Part shown: piece by piece, positions 54,805 through 63,589 of the stretch
Layout of the letters: every line of letters starts with the position of its first letter
How positions within the stretch are numbered: the first letter of the stretch is position 1
NCBI RefSeq assembly: GCF_000203975.2
Contig: NZ_AFCF02000008.1
Location: 1-64,000, forward strand
Source: Leisingera sp. ANG1
Lineage (GTDB): Bacteria > Pseudomonadota > Alphaproteobacteria > Rhodobacterales > Rhodobacteraceae
Length of the DNA stretch: 64,000 bases
Direction: 5' to 3'
The notes under the pieces: generated by a model
Database searches by the model: none
Told to the model about the DNA's origin: nothing
The model's input: the letters and a program-made list of their open reading frames with translations, nothing else
Translations under genes and position numbers: made by a program

Positions 54805-56412
54805 ATGTTGGACACCGCTGCAAACCGCCCCGAACTGCCCGCCGAAATTGCGCGGCGCCGGACCTTTGCGATCATCTCGCACCCGGACGCCGGCAAGACC
54901 ACGCTGACTGAAAAGTTCCTGCTCTATGGCGGTGCTATTCAGATGGCCGGCCAGGTGCGGGCCAAGGGTGAGGCGCGGCGCACGCGGTCGGACTTCATGC
55001 AGATGGAGAAGGATCGCGGGATCTCTGTCTCGGCGTCTGCAATGTCCTTTGATTTCAGCGGTTTCCGCTTCAACCTGGTGGACACGCCCGGCCACTCGGA
55101 CTTTTCCGAGGACACCTACCGCACGCTGACGGCGGTGGATGCGGCGGTGATGGTGATCGACGGTGCCAAGGGTGTGGAAAGCCAGACGCAGAAGCTGTTT
55201 GAGGTCTGCCGCCTGCGCGACCTGCCGATCCTGACCTTCTGTAACAAGATGGACCGCGAAAGCCGCGACACCTTTGAGATCATCGACGAGATCCAGGAGA
55301 TGCTGGCGATCGACGTGACCCCGGCCAGCTGGCCCATCGGTGTCGGGCGCGATTTCATCGGCTGCTACGACATGCTGCGCGACCGGCTGGAGCTGATGGA
55401 CCGCGCCGACCGCAACAAGGTGGCGGAAAGCATTGCGATTGAGGGCCTGGACGACCCCAAGCTGGCCGAACATGTGCCAGCGCATCTGCTGGACAAGCTG
55501 CTGGAAGAGGTCGAGATGGCGCGCGAACTGCTGCCCGCCCTGGACCCGCAATCGGTGCTTGAGGGGCATATGACCCCGATCTGGTTCGGCTCCGCGATCA
55601 ACTCTTTCGGCGTCAAGGAGTTGATGGACGGCATTGGCGCGTACGGCCCCGAGCCGCAGCCGCAGTCCGCTGAACCCCGCCAAGTCAGCCCGGAGGAAAA
55701 GAAAGTCTCGGGGTTTGTTTTCAAGGTTCAGGCAAACATGGACCCCAAGCACCGCGACCGGGTGGCCTTTGTGCGGATGGCCTCCGGCCACTTCAAACGC
55801 GGCATGAAGCTGACGCACGTGCGCACCAAGAAACCGATGGCAGTATCCAACCCGGTGCTGTTTCTGGCGTCCGACCGGGAGCTGGCGGAGGAAGCCTGGG
55901 CCGGTGACATCATCGGCATCCCAAACCACGGCCAGCTGCGCATCGGCGACACCTTGACCGAGGGCGAGGCGATCCGGGTGACCGGCATCCCATCCTTTGC
56001 CCCGGAACTGCTGCAGGGTGTGCGAGCGGGCGACCCGATGAAGGCCAAGCACCTGGAAAAGGCGCTGATGCAGTTTGCCGAGGAAGGTGCCGCCAAGGTC
56101 TTCAAACCCTCGATCGGCTCCGGTTTCATCGTCGGCGTCGTGGGCCAGCTGCAGTTCGAAGTTCTGGCCAGCCGGATCGAGATGGAATACGGCCTGCCGG
56201 TGCGGTTCGAGGCAAGCCAGTTCACCTCCGCCCGCTGGGTCAGCGGTGACAAGGCCGCGGTGGAGAAATTCACCAACGCCAACAAACAGCACATCGCCCA
56301 TGACCACGACGGCGACATCGTTTATCTGACCCGCCTGCAATGGGACATCGACCGGGTGGTGCGCGATTATCCGGACTTGAATCTGACAGCGACCAAGGAA
56401 ATGATGGTGTAA
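54805..56412 (+). CDS. prfC: Peptide chain release factor 3
   Basis: RF3 is the GTPase that removes RF1/RF2 after termination. G1 SHPDAGKTTLTEK (about 26-38), G3 DTPGHSDF and G4 NKMD are present, with the EF-G-like domains II and III after. The start ATG 54805 (MLDTAANRPEL) gives 535 aa, close to the usual 530; an open frame to 54733 adds unlikely residues. It is convergent with nothing and is followed by a hypothetical gene on the same strand. Confidence 0.95.
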   Translation: MLDTAANRPELPAEIARRRTFAIISHPDAGKTTLTEKFLLYGGAIQMAGQVRAKGEARRTRSDFMQMEKDRGISVSASAMSFDFSGFRFNLVDTPGHSDFSEDTYRTLTAVDAAVMVIDGAKGVESQTQKLFEVCRLRDLPILTFCNKMDRESRDTFEIIDEIQEMLAIDVTPASWPIGVGRDFIGCYDMLRDRLELMDRADRNKVAESIAIEGLDDPKLAEHVPAHLLDKLLEEVEMARELLPALDPQSVLEGHMTPIWFGSAINSFGVKELMDGIGAYGPEPQPQSAEPRQVSPEEKKVSGFVFKVQANMDPKHRDRVAFVRMASGHFKRGMKLTHVRTKKPMAVSNPVLFLASDRELAEEAWAGDIIGIPNHGQLRIGDTLTEGEAIRVTGIPSFAPELLQGVRAGDPMKAKHLEKALMQFAEEGAAKVFKPSIGSGFIVGVVGQLQFEVLASRIEMEYGLPVRFEASQFTSARWVSGDKAAVEKFTNANKQHIAHDHDGDIVYLTRLQWDIDRVVRDYPDLNLTATKEMMV

Positions 56413-56450
56413 CCGCGCAGTCATTGGACCCGAAATTATTGAAACCCGCC

Positions 56451-57206
56451 ATGGACCTGGATCAAGAAAACTACCCTGGCGGGTTCTTCACCCTGATGCG
56501 CCGGCTGGAAAAGCGGGAGCGGCCGTTTGACAATCCGCTTGCAGCCTTGCCGCCCGCAGATTGCGACCTGAAGGCGCTCCTCGAACAGCGGATTTCTGAG
56601 GCTCCCGACACGTCGGAAATGGCTGAGGACCGCTGCAATGCTCTGCGCAAGCAAGCTCTGCTGCGGACTGAATTCATCGGCCAGCCGGAGCTGTGGGCGC
56701 TGCACGCGTTATGCATCGCAATACTGCGTCGGCAGCCGCCGCACCCGCTGGCCCGGCAGCTGTTCCTGCGCATCTGGACAGAGCATGGCAAAGACCTGGC
56801 CGCCGGGCTGCCGGTGCGCTGGCTTATCGCCGCCGCAACCACCTTTGCCGATCACGGGGAAACCATCGACCAGCGTCTGGGCGGCCAGGGGCTGATGCTG
56901 CTGTTCGACCTGATCAAGCTGCACGACAGCGAACGCCGCGAAAGCCGCCGCAAGAACAGCGACGGGTTTCCCAGGCAGCGCGGCGGCCCGAAACCGGACG
57001 ATCTGGCCTTTGGCATGGTCCCCTACGCGCTGGAGCGGGGCGACCTGGATATGAACCTGCTCGCCCGGCTATGGCGCCATGCCGAGAATGACGCGGTTCT
57101 GCGCCCCTTGGGTGTGCAAATGCTGCGGATGGTGATGAGCGACCCGCGCAGCATCTTTGGCCGTATCCAGCGCTACAAGAACAGGACAGGTCGCGATGAC
57201 GGCTGA
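56451..57206 (+). CDS. Hypothetical protein, 251 aa
   Basis: I do not recognise this protein. It is a soluble, mostly helical chain with RRQPPHPLARQLFLRIW and basic patches (RRESRRKNSDGFPRQRGG) and no membrane segment. ATG 56451 has no visible ribosome site, and TTG 56424 is an alternative. It lies 38 bases after prfC and overlaps the next gene by 11 bases, so the two are likely co-translated; it may concern glycan metabolism through its neighbour. Confidence 0.65.
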   Translation: MDLDQENYPGGFFTLMRRLEKRERPFDNPLAALPPADCDLKALLEQRISEAPDTSEMAEDRCNALRKQALLRTEFIGQPELWALHALCIAILRRQPPHPLARQLFLRIWTEHGKDLAAGLPVRWLIAAATTFADHGETIDQRLGGQGLMLLFDLIKLHDSERRESRRKNSDGFPRQRGGPKPDDLAFGMVPYALERGDLDMNLLARLWRHAENDAVLRPLGVQMLRMVMSDPRSIFGRIQRYKNRTGRDDG

Positions 57207-58137
57207 GCCTGTCAAATGGGGCATCGTCAGCACCATCAAGGCTGACACCAGGGCCATTCTGGATTTTGCCGCCTATCACCTCGACCTGGGCGCCCACCGG
57301 CTGCACATCTATCTGGATGAGCCGAACCCGGAGGCCTATACGCACCTGAAACAGCATCCCAAGGTCAGGGTCACCACCTGTGACGCCAGCCATTGGAAGC
57401 GGCTCAAAAAGCACCGTCCGGTCAAGCACCAGGTCCGCCAGACACTGAATGCAACCCACGTTTATGAGCGAATCCAGACGGAATGGATCGCACATATTGA
57501 CGTGGATGAATTCCTGTGGCCGTCCTTCGATCTGGGGCAGATGCTGGCTGCACTGCCGCAGGGCGTCCTAAGCGCCCGGGTGCGTCCGCTGGAGGCCTTG
57601 GCGGGACGCGAGGGCGAATTCAAGGCGATGATCCCCAAGGGACCGGAGCGGGAGGCGGAAGTCCGGGCGGTTTACCCGGCCTTTGGCGGTTTTCTCAAAG
57701 GCGGTTTCCTGAGCCATACCGCGGGCAAGGTCATAGCAAGAACAGGCCTGCCCAACGCTGAACTGCGGATTCATAACCTGTTTCAGGAGGGTGGGACCCT
57801 TGCTGAAAGCCACGAACTGGTTCAGGCCGACCTGTGCCATTGCCATGCGGCCAGCTGGGAGCATTGGCAATCCGTCTACCGGTACCGCCTGGAACGCGGC
57901 TCCTACCGGCCAGAGCTTGGTCCGGGTTATGCCCGGATCATGGGCGGGCTCAACACGCATGAGCTGCTGTCGCTGATCGAGGAGGAACACGGTGAAAACG
58001 GCCTGCGCAGTTTCTTTGACGAAATCAGCGCCAAGGACCCGGCGGTCTACCGCAAGCTGCAGGAGCGCGGCCTTTTGAGGAATCGCCCCCTTGGCCTGGA
58101 GGAGAAACGGCAAAAACACTTCCCCGGTTTCGGCTGA
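57196..58137 (+). CDS. Glycosyltransferase family 2-type protein
   Basis: This 313-aa protein has the GT2/GT92-like N-terminal KWGIVSTIKADTRAILDFAAY and the metal motif WIAHIDVDEFLWP (about 97-109, DVDE). A conserved LCHCHAASWEHW block lies near 215. It resembles the transferase at 11499-12560 in motif order (IDxDEF or DIDEF). The acceptor is unknown. ATG 57196 overlaps the end of the preceding hypothetical gene. Confidence 0.82.
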   Translation: MTAEPVKWGIVSTIKADTRAILDFAAYHLDLGAHRLHIYLDEPNPEAYTHLKQHPKVRVTTCDASHWKRLKKHRPVKHQVRQTLNATHVYERIQTEWIAHIDVDEFLWPSFDLGQMLAALPQGVLSARVRPLEALAGREGEFKAMIPKGPEREAEVRAVYPAFGGFLKGGFLSHTAGKVIARTGLPNAELRIHNLFQEGGTLAESHELVQADLCHCHAASWEHWQSVYRYRLERGSYRPELGPGYARIMGGLNTHELLSLIEEEHGENGLRSFFDEISAKDPAVYRKLQERGLLRNRPLGLEEKRQKHFPGFG

Positions 58138-58320
58138 TTTGTTTCCATTTTGCCGATCCTGGCAACGAAAACCTTGCAAAATCCGGCATTAATTGACCTC
58201 AGCATGGGATTTTGCTATGCCCCGCCACGAGCCGGCAGCTGCCACACCGCATGACCTTTTGCGGAGCCGGCTGCAACACACACGCGCGGGCCAGGTCAGT
58301 GTCCGCAATGACGGATGCAT

Positions 58321-59724
58321 ATGACAAAATTCACCGATCTGAACCTTAATCCCAAGGTCCTCAAAGCTATTGAGGAAGCCGGGTACGAAACCCCCACCCC
58401 GATTCAGGCAGGAGCCATTCCGCCTGCGCTGGAGGGGCGCGATGTTCTGGGAATCGCCCAGACCGGCACCGGCAAGACCGCGTCGTTCACGCTGCCGATG
58501 ATCACGCTTCTGGCCCGCGGCCGCGCCCGCGCCCGGATGCCGCGCAGCTTGGTCTTGTGCCCCACCCGCGAGCTGGCTGCCCAGGTGGCGGAAAACTTCG
58601 ACACCTATGCCAAGCATGTGAAGCTCACCAAGGCGCTGCTCATTGGCGGGGTCTCCTTCAAGGAGCAGGACGCGCTGATCGACAAAGGCGTCGACGTGCT
58701 GATCGCAACCCCGGGCCGCCTGCTGGACCATTTCGAGCGCGGCAAGCTGCTGCTCACCGGTGTGCAGATCATGGTGGTGGACGAGGCCGACCGGATGCTC
58801 GACATGGGCTTCATCCCGGATATCGAGCGCATCTTCTCGCTGACGCCGTTTACCCGCCAGACCCTGTTCTTCTCCGCCACCATGGCACCGGAGATCGAAC
58901 GGATCACCAACACATTCCTGTCCGGTCCGGCCCGTATCGAGGTGGCCCGCCAGGCCACCGCGTCGGAAACCATCGAGCAGGCCGTGGTGCAGTTCAAGGC
59001 GTCGCGCCGCGACCGCGAGGGCAGCGAGAAACGCAAGGTGCTGCGCGCCCTGATCGACGCTGAGGGCGACAAGCTGACCAACGGCATCATCTTCTGCAAC
59101 CGCAAGACGGATGTGGATATCTGCGCGAAATCGCTCAAGAAATACGGTTATGACGCGGCTGCCATCCATGGCGACCTGGATCAGAGCCAGCGCACCAAAA
59201 CCCTGGACGCCTTCCGCGAAGGCAATCTGCGCATTCTGGTAGCCTCTGATGTGGCCGCACGCGGTCTGGACGTGCCGAGCGTCAGCCATGTGTTCAACTT
59301 CGACGTTCCTGGCCACGCAGAGGACTACGTCCATCGCATCGGCCGCACCGGCCGTGCCGGCCGCGAGGGCAAGGCGATCACCATCTGCATCCCGCGCGAC
59401 GACAAGGCGCTGGCGGCAGTGGAAGGCCTGATCCAGAAGGAAATTCCGCGGCTGGAGAACCCGGTCAAGCCGGAGCCCAAGAAAGAAAAACCTGCCCGCC
59501 CTGCCAAAGCAGAAAAGGCAGACAAGGCAGACGCGGAAACACGTGAAAGCCGCAAGGACGAGAGCCGCGAGCGCCGCAGGGATGAAAAGCCCGCGCAGAA
59601 GCAGGAGCGTTCCTCTGGCCGCGGCGGCAAACACGGCAAGCGTGACGACAAGGCTGTGGTTGGCATGGGCGACCACCTGCCGAGCTTTATCGCGCTCAGC
59701 TTTGCCGAGCGCCGCGCCAGCTGA
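58321..59724 (+). CDS. DEAD-box RNA helicase
   Basis: This 467-aa helicase of the RhlE-like group has the Q motif near 22 (TPIQAGAI), AQTGTGKTAS (about 47-56), DEAD in VVDEADRMLDMGF (about 150), SATM and HRIGRTGRAGR near 340. The last ~90 residues are charged Lys/Glu/Arg-rich, a typical RNA-binding tail. It remodels RNA, probably in ribosome assembly or RNA decay. ATG 58321 or 58315 could be the start. A strong terminator follows. Confidence 0.93.
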   Translation: MTKFTDLNLNPKVLKAIEEAGYETPTPIQAGAIPPALEGRDVLGIAQTGTGKTASFTLPMITLLARGRARARMPRSLVLCPTRELAAQVAENFDTYAKHVKLTKALLIGGVSFKEQDALIDKGVDVLIATPGRLLDHFERGKLLLTGVQIMVVDEADRMLDMGFIPDIERIFSLTPFTRQTLFFSATMAPEIERITNTFLSGPARIEVARQATASETIEQAVVQFKASRRDREGSEKRKVLRALIDAEGDKLTNGIIFCNRKTDVDICAKSLKKYGYDAAAIHGDLDQSQRTKTLDAFREGNLRILVASDVAARGLDVPSVSHVFNFDVPGHAEDYVHRIGRTGRAGREGKAITICIPRDDKALAAVEGLIQKEIPRLENPVKPEPKKEKPARPAKAEKADKADAETRESRKDESRERRRDEKPAQKQERSSGRGGKHGKRDDKAVVGMGDHLPSFIALSFAERRAS

Positions 59725-59749
59725 TCCTTGAGCAGCAGGCAGAAAGATC

Positions 59750-59776
59750 AGGCCGCCCCCGGGGCGGCCTTTTTTT
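59750..59776 (+). terminator. Rho-independent terminator of the helicase gene
   Basis: AGGCCGCCCC pairs with GGGGCGGCCT and runs into a T7 tract. Confidence 0.9.
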
Positions 59777-59928
59777 GTGGCATTCAGGCCTGCCCGCAAT
59801 GCACATGCAGCATGGTTACCTTTGCGCTTGCAGCATAACGGGTCTTCGATCTTGTGTGGCGTCAATCCGCTCAAACCGGCGTATTGCATCCATCAACACG
59901 AAACGCGCCATTGATGATGGGCTACGCC

Positions 59929-60108
59929 ATGAAAACCAACGACACCAAAACTCTGACCATTTCCCAGTTCCAGGCCATTGAGGCCCGCGCGCATGAGCTG
60001 CGCGCGCAAGCCTTTGCCGCCATGGTGCGCCGCCTGTTCGGCGCCCTGTTCAGCGCTCCGCGCAAAGTGGTCTCCTGCCCCAGCTGCGCCCGTCCGCTGC
60101 ACGGCTGA
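59929..60108 (+). CDS. Small 59-aa protein, RSP_7527-like
   Basis: This short protein (start MKTNDTKTLTISQFQAIEAR, then AHELRAQAFAAMVRRLFGALFSA and a CPSC pair near the C-terminus) resembles the small RSP_7527/DUF1127-like proteins of Rhodobacterales. Function unknown; the CPSC motif might bind zinc. Start could be ATG 59914 or 59917 (MMGYAMKTN). Followed by a terminator. Confidence 0.65.
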   Translation: MKTNDTKTLTISQFQAIEARAHELRAQAFAAMVRRLFGALFSAPRKVVSCPSCARPLHG

Positions 60109-60148
60109 GGTTGTCACGGCTTCTTGCGAAGCTGCACCCTGAATTGAA

Positions 60149-60187
60149 AACGCCGCGTGCCCCAGGGGCCGCGGCGTTTCTGTTTTT
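60149..60187 (+). terminator. Terminator of the small-protein gene
   Basis: AACGCCGCG pairs with CGCGGCGTT around an inner GCCCC/GGGGC stem, followed by a T-rich stretch including T6. Confidence 0.8.
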
Positions 60188-60315
60188 TAAGCCTTACCGG
60201 CCCGCGCCCGCGCCGAAGGCCCGTCAGGGGCTGCGGTGCCAGGCCCAACGGGGCCTGCTGCATCCTTGATGCCGCATGGGCCGGGCGGGAGATCCGCCCT
60301 GCCCGTTCGGCAGAA

Positions 60316-61983
60316 TCAGCGCATGCGGCTGACCACCACTGTCACCTCGGGTTTCTTGCCGATCTCGGCCTGCGCGGTCTGGCGGGTGATGCGGCGCAGC
60401 TCCTGCTCCAGCCTGTCGTCATCGCGCAGGGTCTTGGCGCCGGCGCGCATCAGGAACTGGTTCAGGTCCTCCTCCAGCACCTCGACCAGCGCCGCGTTGG
60501 AGGTGCCGGTCTCGGGCAGCCCCTTGAGATCGCACCAGGGTTCGCCCAGCGGCTCGTCTTCTTCATCCAGGATCACCGTCACCAGCACATGGCCGTTCAG
60601 CGCCATGCGGATACGGTCGCGCACGATGCCGTCCATCGCGCCGTATTTGACCGAGCCGTCCAAATAGGTGCGGCCGGTCTCGATCCACTCTGTCACAGCC
60701 GGCGCATCGCCGGTCAGGTCCATCATCATGCCGTTCACGGCAACGGCGCTGGCGATGCCCTTTTCCTCGCCCAGGCGGGCGTGCTGGCGCAGGTGGCGGT
60801 GCTCGCCATGCATCGGGATCAGCATCTTGGGCTTCAGCAGGTTGTGAACAACCTCCAGGTCCGGGCCGTTGGCGTGGCCGGAGACGTGGTAGAGGCCGGA
60901 GCTGTCATCGACCACATCCACACCCATTTCGGAGAACTGGTTGATGATGCGGATGACACCCTTCTCATTGCCCGGGATGGTCTTGGAGGAGAACAGGAAC
61001 AGGTCGCCCTCTTTCAGCTCCAGCCCGCGGTATTTGCCGCGCGCCAGCTGCGCGGTGGCGGCACGGCGCTCGCCCTGGCTGCCGGTGGTGATCAGCATCA
61101 GGTTGTCGCGCGGCACGTTGGCGGCGTCCTCCGGGCTGATCACCTTGGGGAAGTCGACCAGCACGCCGGTTTCCACAGCCGCCTCAATCATCCGGCGCAT
61201 GGCACGGCCCAGCAGCACCACGGAGCGGCCCGCCTTCACCCCGGCCTCAGCCAGAGTTTTCACCCGTGCGACGTTGGACGCAAATGTGGTGGCGGCGACC
61301 AGCCCCTTGGCCTCGGAGAACAGCTTGGTGATCTCTTCCGGAAGTTCAGATTCCGAACGGCCCGGATGCTGCGAGAACACATTGGTGGAATCGCAGACCA
61401 GCGCCTGGATGCCATCCTTGGCGATCTCCGCCCACATCTCCGGATCAAAGGGCTCGCCCACCAGCGGGTTTGAGTCCAGCTTGAAGTCGCCGGTATGCAC
61501 CACGCGGCCTGCCGGGCTGTCGATCACCAGCGCGCCGCTTTCGGGGATTGAGTGGCTCATCGGCGCAACGCCGATGGTAAAGGGGCCAAGCTTGGTTGTC
61601 TCCGGCCAGGCCTGAACGGTGTGCACATTGGCCGGGTCGTGGCCTGCTTCTTCCATCTTGCGGCGCGCCAGGTTGGCGGTGAAGGCGCGGGCATAGACCG
61701 GCACATTCAGATGCGCATAAAGATGGGCAATGGCGCCGATGTGGTCCTCGTGCCCGTGGGTGATGAAGATGCCTTCCAGCCGGTCGGCGCGCTCCTTCAG
61801 CCAGGTGATGTCGGGCATGATCAGGTCGACGCCCGGTGTGGTGTCCATGTCCGGGAATGTCACGCCCAGGTCGACCAGGATCAGCCGTTCCTTGCCCTGC
61901 GGGCCGTAGCCGTAAACATAGGCGTTCATGCCGATTTCACCCGCCCCGCCGAGGGGCAGGTAGATCAATCTATCACTGCTCAT
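60316..61983 (-). CDS. rnj: Ribonuclease J
   Basis: This 555-aa RNase of the metallo-beta-lactamase/beta-CASP family has the zinc motif GIFITHGHEDHIGA (about 72-85), further His in SHSIPESGAL and HTGDFKLDS, and the beta-CASP region around GRAMRRMIEA. RNase J degrades RNA from the 5' end and processes rRNA; alphaproteobacteria use it alongside RNase E. It overlaps coaX by four bases (ATGA). Confidence 0.95.
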   Translation of the reverse strand: MSSDRLIYLPLGGAGEIGMNAYVYGYGPQGKERLILVDLGVTFPDMDTTPGVDLIMPDITWLKERADRLEGIFITHGHEDHIGAIAHLYAHLNVPVYARAFTANLARRKMEEAGHDPANVHTVQAWPETTKLGPFTIGVAPMSHSIPESGALVIDSPAGRVVHTGDFKLDSNPLVGEPFDPEMWAEIAKDGIQALVCDSTNVFSQHPGRSESELPEEITKLFSEAKGLVAATTFASNVARVKTLAEAGVKAGRSVVLLGRAMRRMIEAAVETGVLVDFPKVISPEDAANVPRDNLMLITTGSQGERRAATAQLARGKYRGLELKEGDLFLFSSKTIPGNEKGVIRIINQFSEMGVDVVDDSSGLYHVSGHANGPDLEVVHNLLKPKMLIPMHGEHRHLRQHARLGEEKGIASAVAVNGMMMDLTGDAPAVTEWIETGRTYLDGSVKYGAMDGIVRDRIRMALNGHVLVTVILDEEDEPLGEPWCDLKGLPETGTSNAALVEVLEEDLNQFLMRAGAKTLRDDDRLEQELRRITRQTAQAEIGKKPEVTVVVSRMR

Positions 61984-62762
61984 GCGTCAGTACCGTTTTC
62001 CTTGTTGTATTTATGGATGATCTGCAGCCCATGCATGGTGAGATCATCCTCATATGCGTCAAACAGATCGGCAGATTGCTGGAACAATGGCGCCAGCCCG
62101 CCGGTTGAGATTACTTTCATCGGCACCGCGCGTTCCGCCTTGATGCGTTCGCAGATCTCGCGCACGAGGCCGACATAGCCCCAGAACACACCGGACTGCA
62201 TACAGGCAACGGTATTGGTGCCGATCACATTCTGCGGCTTGGAAATATCCACATGGGGCAGCGCAGCTGCGGCCTGGTGCAGCGCCTCAAGGCTCAGGTT
62301 CACGCCGGGCGCGATCACCCCGCCGACATATGCGCCGTCCTCGGCCACCACGTCAAAGGTGGTGGCGGTGCCAAAGTCCACCACGATCAGGTTGCCGCCA
62401 TAGGTGTCAAACCCTGAAACCGTGTTGACCAGCCGGTCGGGGCCGACCGCGGTGCCCTCGTCCACCCGCACCGCAACGGGCAGCAAGCATTCGGGTTTGC
62501 CCACCACTAGGGGACGTGTGTTGAAATAGCGGTCCGCCAGCACACGCAGGTTGAACACCACCCGCGGCACGGTGGAAGAGATGATCATGTCGGTGATATC
62601 CGCCTCGATCCCCTGCAGCCGCATCAGCGTGCTGAGCCAGACGTAGTACTGGTCCGCCGTGCGCTGCCATTCGGTGGCGGTGCGCCACATACCGATGAAC
62701 TTCTCGCCGTCATAGATCGAGAAGACGGTGTTGGTATTGCCGCAATCAACTGCCAGAAGCAT
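61980..62762 (-). CDS. coaX: Type III pantothenate kinase
   Basis: This 260-aa kinase makes 4'-phosphopantothenate for coenzyme A. The N-terminal phosphate loop MLLAVDCGNTNTVFS (D6) and the GPDRLVNTVSG and VVDFGTATTFDVV motifs identify type III (CoaX). GGAAGGAG precedes the ATG. Middle of birA-coaX-rnj. Confidence 0.96.
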   Translation of the reverse strand: MLLAVDCGNTNTVFSIYDGEKFIGMWRTATEWQRTADQYYVWLSTLMRLQGIEADITDMIISSTVPRVVFNLRVLADRYFNTRPLVVGKPECLLPVAVRVDEGTAVGPDRLVNTVSGFDTYGGNLIVVDFGTATTFDVVAEDGAYVGGVIAPGVNLSLEALHQAAAALPHVDISKPQNVIGTNTVACMQSGVFWGYVGLVREICERIKAERAVPMKVISTGGLAPLFQQSADLFDAYEDDLTMHGLQIIHKYNKENGTDA

Positions 62763-62774
62763 TGCTGCTCCTTC

Positions 62775-63521
62775 CTAGAAATAGATGTCTGCCGCGGGAA
62801 TGCTGACGCGGCCCTTGGCGGTGTTTAGGACAAGGTTGCCGCTGGCGTCCACCGTTTCAAAGGTGCCTTCGGTCTCTGACGACGCAGTCTTGGCCGTGAT
62901 CACCTCGCCCAGCTTGGCTGCGCGCGCGAGCCATTCGGTGCGGATCGGCTCGAACCCGTAGGTTGCGAACTGCTGCTCGTAGCGGGCAAAGGCCTCGGCC
63001 ACGGCCTCCAGGAATTCCTCCGGCGTGACCTGCACGCCGGTCTCCGACAACAGCGACACCGGCCAAACGGCGCCGGGTTCCAGCCATTCCTTCATCGGGG
63101 TTTCCACCAGGTTGACGCCGATGCCGACAAACAGGTGGTTCACGCCTTTGCCGTTGCCCGCGCTTTCCAAAAGGATGCCTGCCAGCTTACCGCCCTTCAG
63201 CAGCACATCGTTCGGCCATTTCAGGGACAGGCCCTCGCTGCGGCCAGTGACCGCGACACAGGCGTCATAGACCGCCAAGGCAGCGACAAAGCTGCGCAGC
63301 GCCGCCTGATCCGGGGCGCCTTCGGGGCGCATCACCAAGGTGGCTGCAAAGTTGCCCTTGGGATCCTTCCAGTCGCGGCCGCGGCGGCCCCGCCCTTGCG
63401 TCTGGCGCAGGGCCAGGATCCATTCAGGACCTGCCAGTTCCCCGGCGATGCGGGCGGCCTCGTTCAGGGTGCTGTCCACCTCATCAAGCACCCGTTTTCC
63501 ATATCCTGCTGGCCAGCTCAT
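62775..63521 (-). CDS. birA: Biotin-[acetyl-CoA-carboxylase] ligase
   Basis: This 248-aa BirA attaches biotin to acyl carriers. The biotin/ATP site GRGRRGRDWKDPKGN (about 44-58) and LKWPNDVLLKGGKLAG are present. There is no N-terminal DNA-binding helix-turn-helix, so it is the ligase-only type and cannot repress by itself. AAGGAG precedes the ATG at 63521. Confidence 0.95.
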   Translation of the reverse strand: MSWPAGYGKRVLDEVDSTLNEAARIAGELAGPEWILALRQTQGRGRRGRDWKDPKGNFAATLVMRPEGAPDQAALRSFVAALAVYDACVAVTGRSEGLSLKWPNDVLLKGGKLAGILLESAGNGKGVNHLFVGIGVNLVETPMKEWLEPGAVWPVSLLSETGVQVTPEEFLEAVAEAFARYEQQFATYGFEPIRTEWLARAAKLGEVITAKTASSETEGTFETVDASGNLVLNTAKGRVSIPAADIYF

Positions 63522-63542
63522 GTGCGCTCCTTAGATGCGGAA

Positions 63543-63566
63543 AGGCCCGGTCACAAGACCGGGCCT
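63543..63566. terminator. Weak terminator or attenuator between nuoN and birA
   Basis: AGGCCCGGTC pairs perfectly with GACCGGGCCT around ACAA; only short T runs follow on either strand, so read-through from the nuo operon into birA-coaX-rnj is possible. Confidence 0.6.
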
Positions 63567-63589
63567 CTTTAGCCTGCCTGAAAAGCAGA

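Noticed and set aside
58189-59889. 566-aa minus-strand frame opposite the DEAD-box helicase
   Set aside because: Shadow of the helicase gene, extending past its terminator without any family signal.
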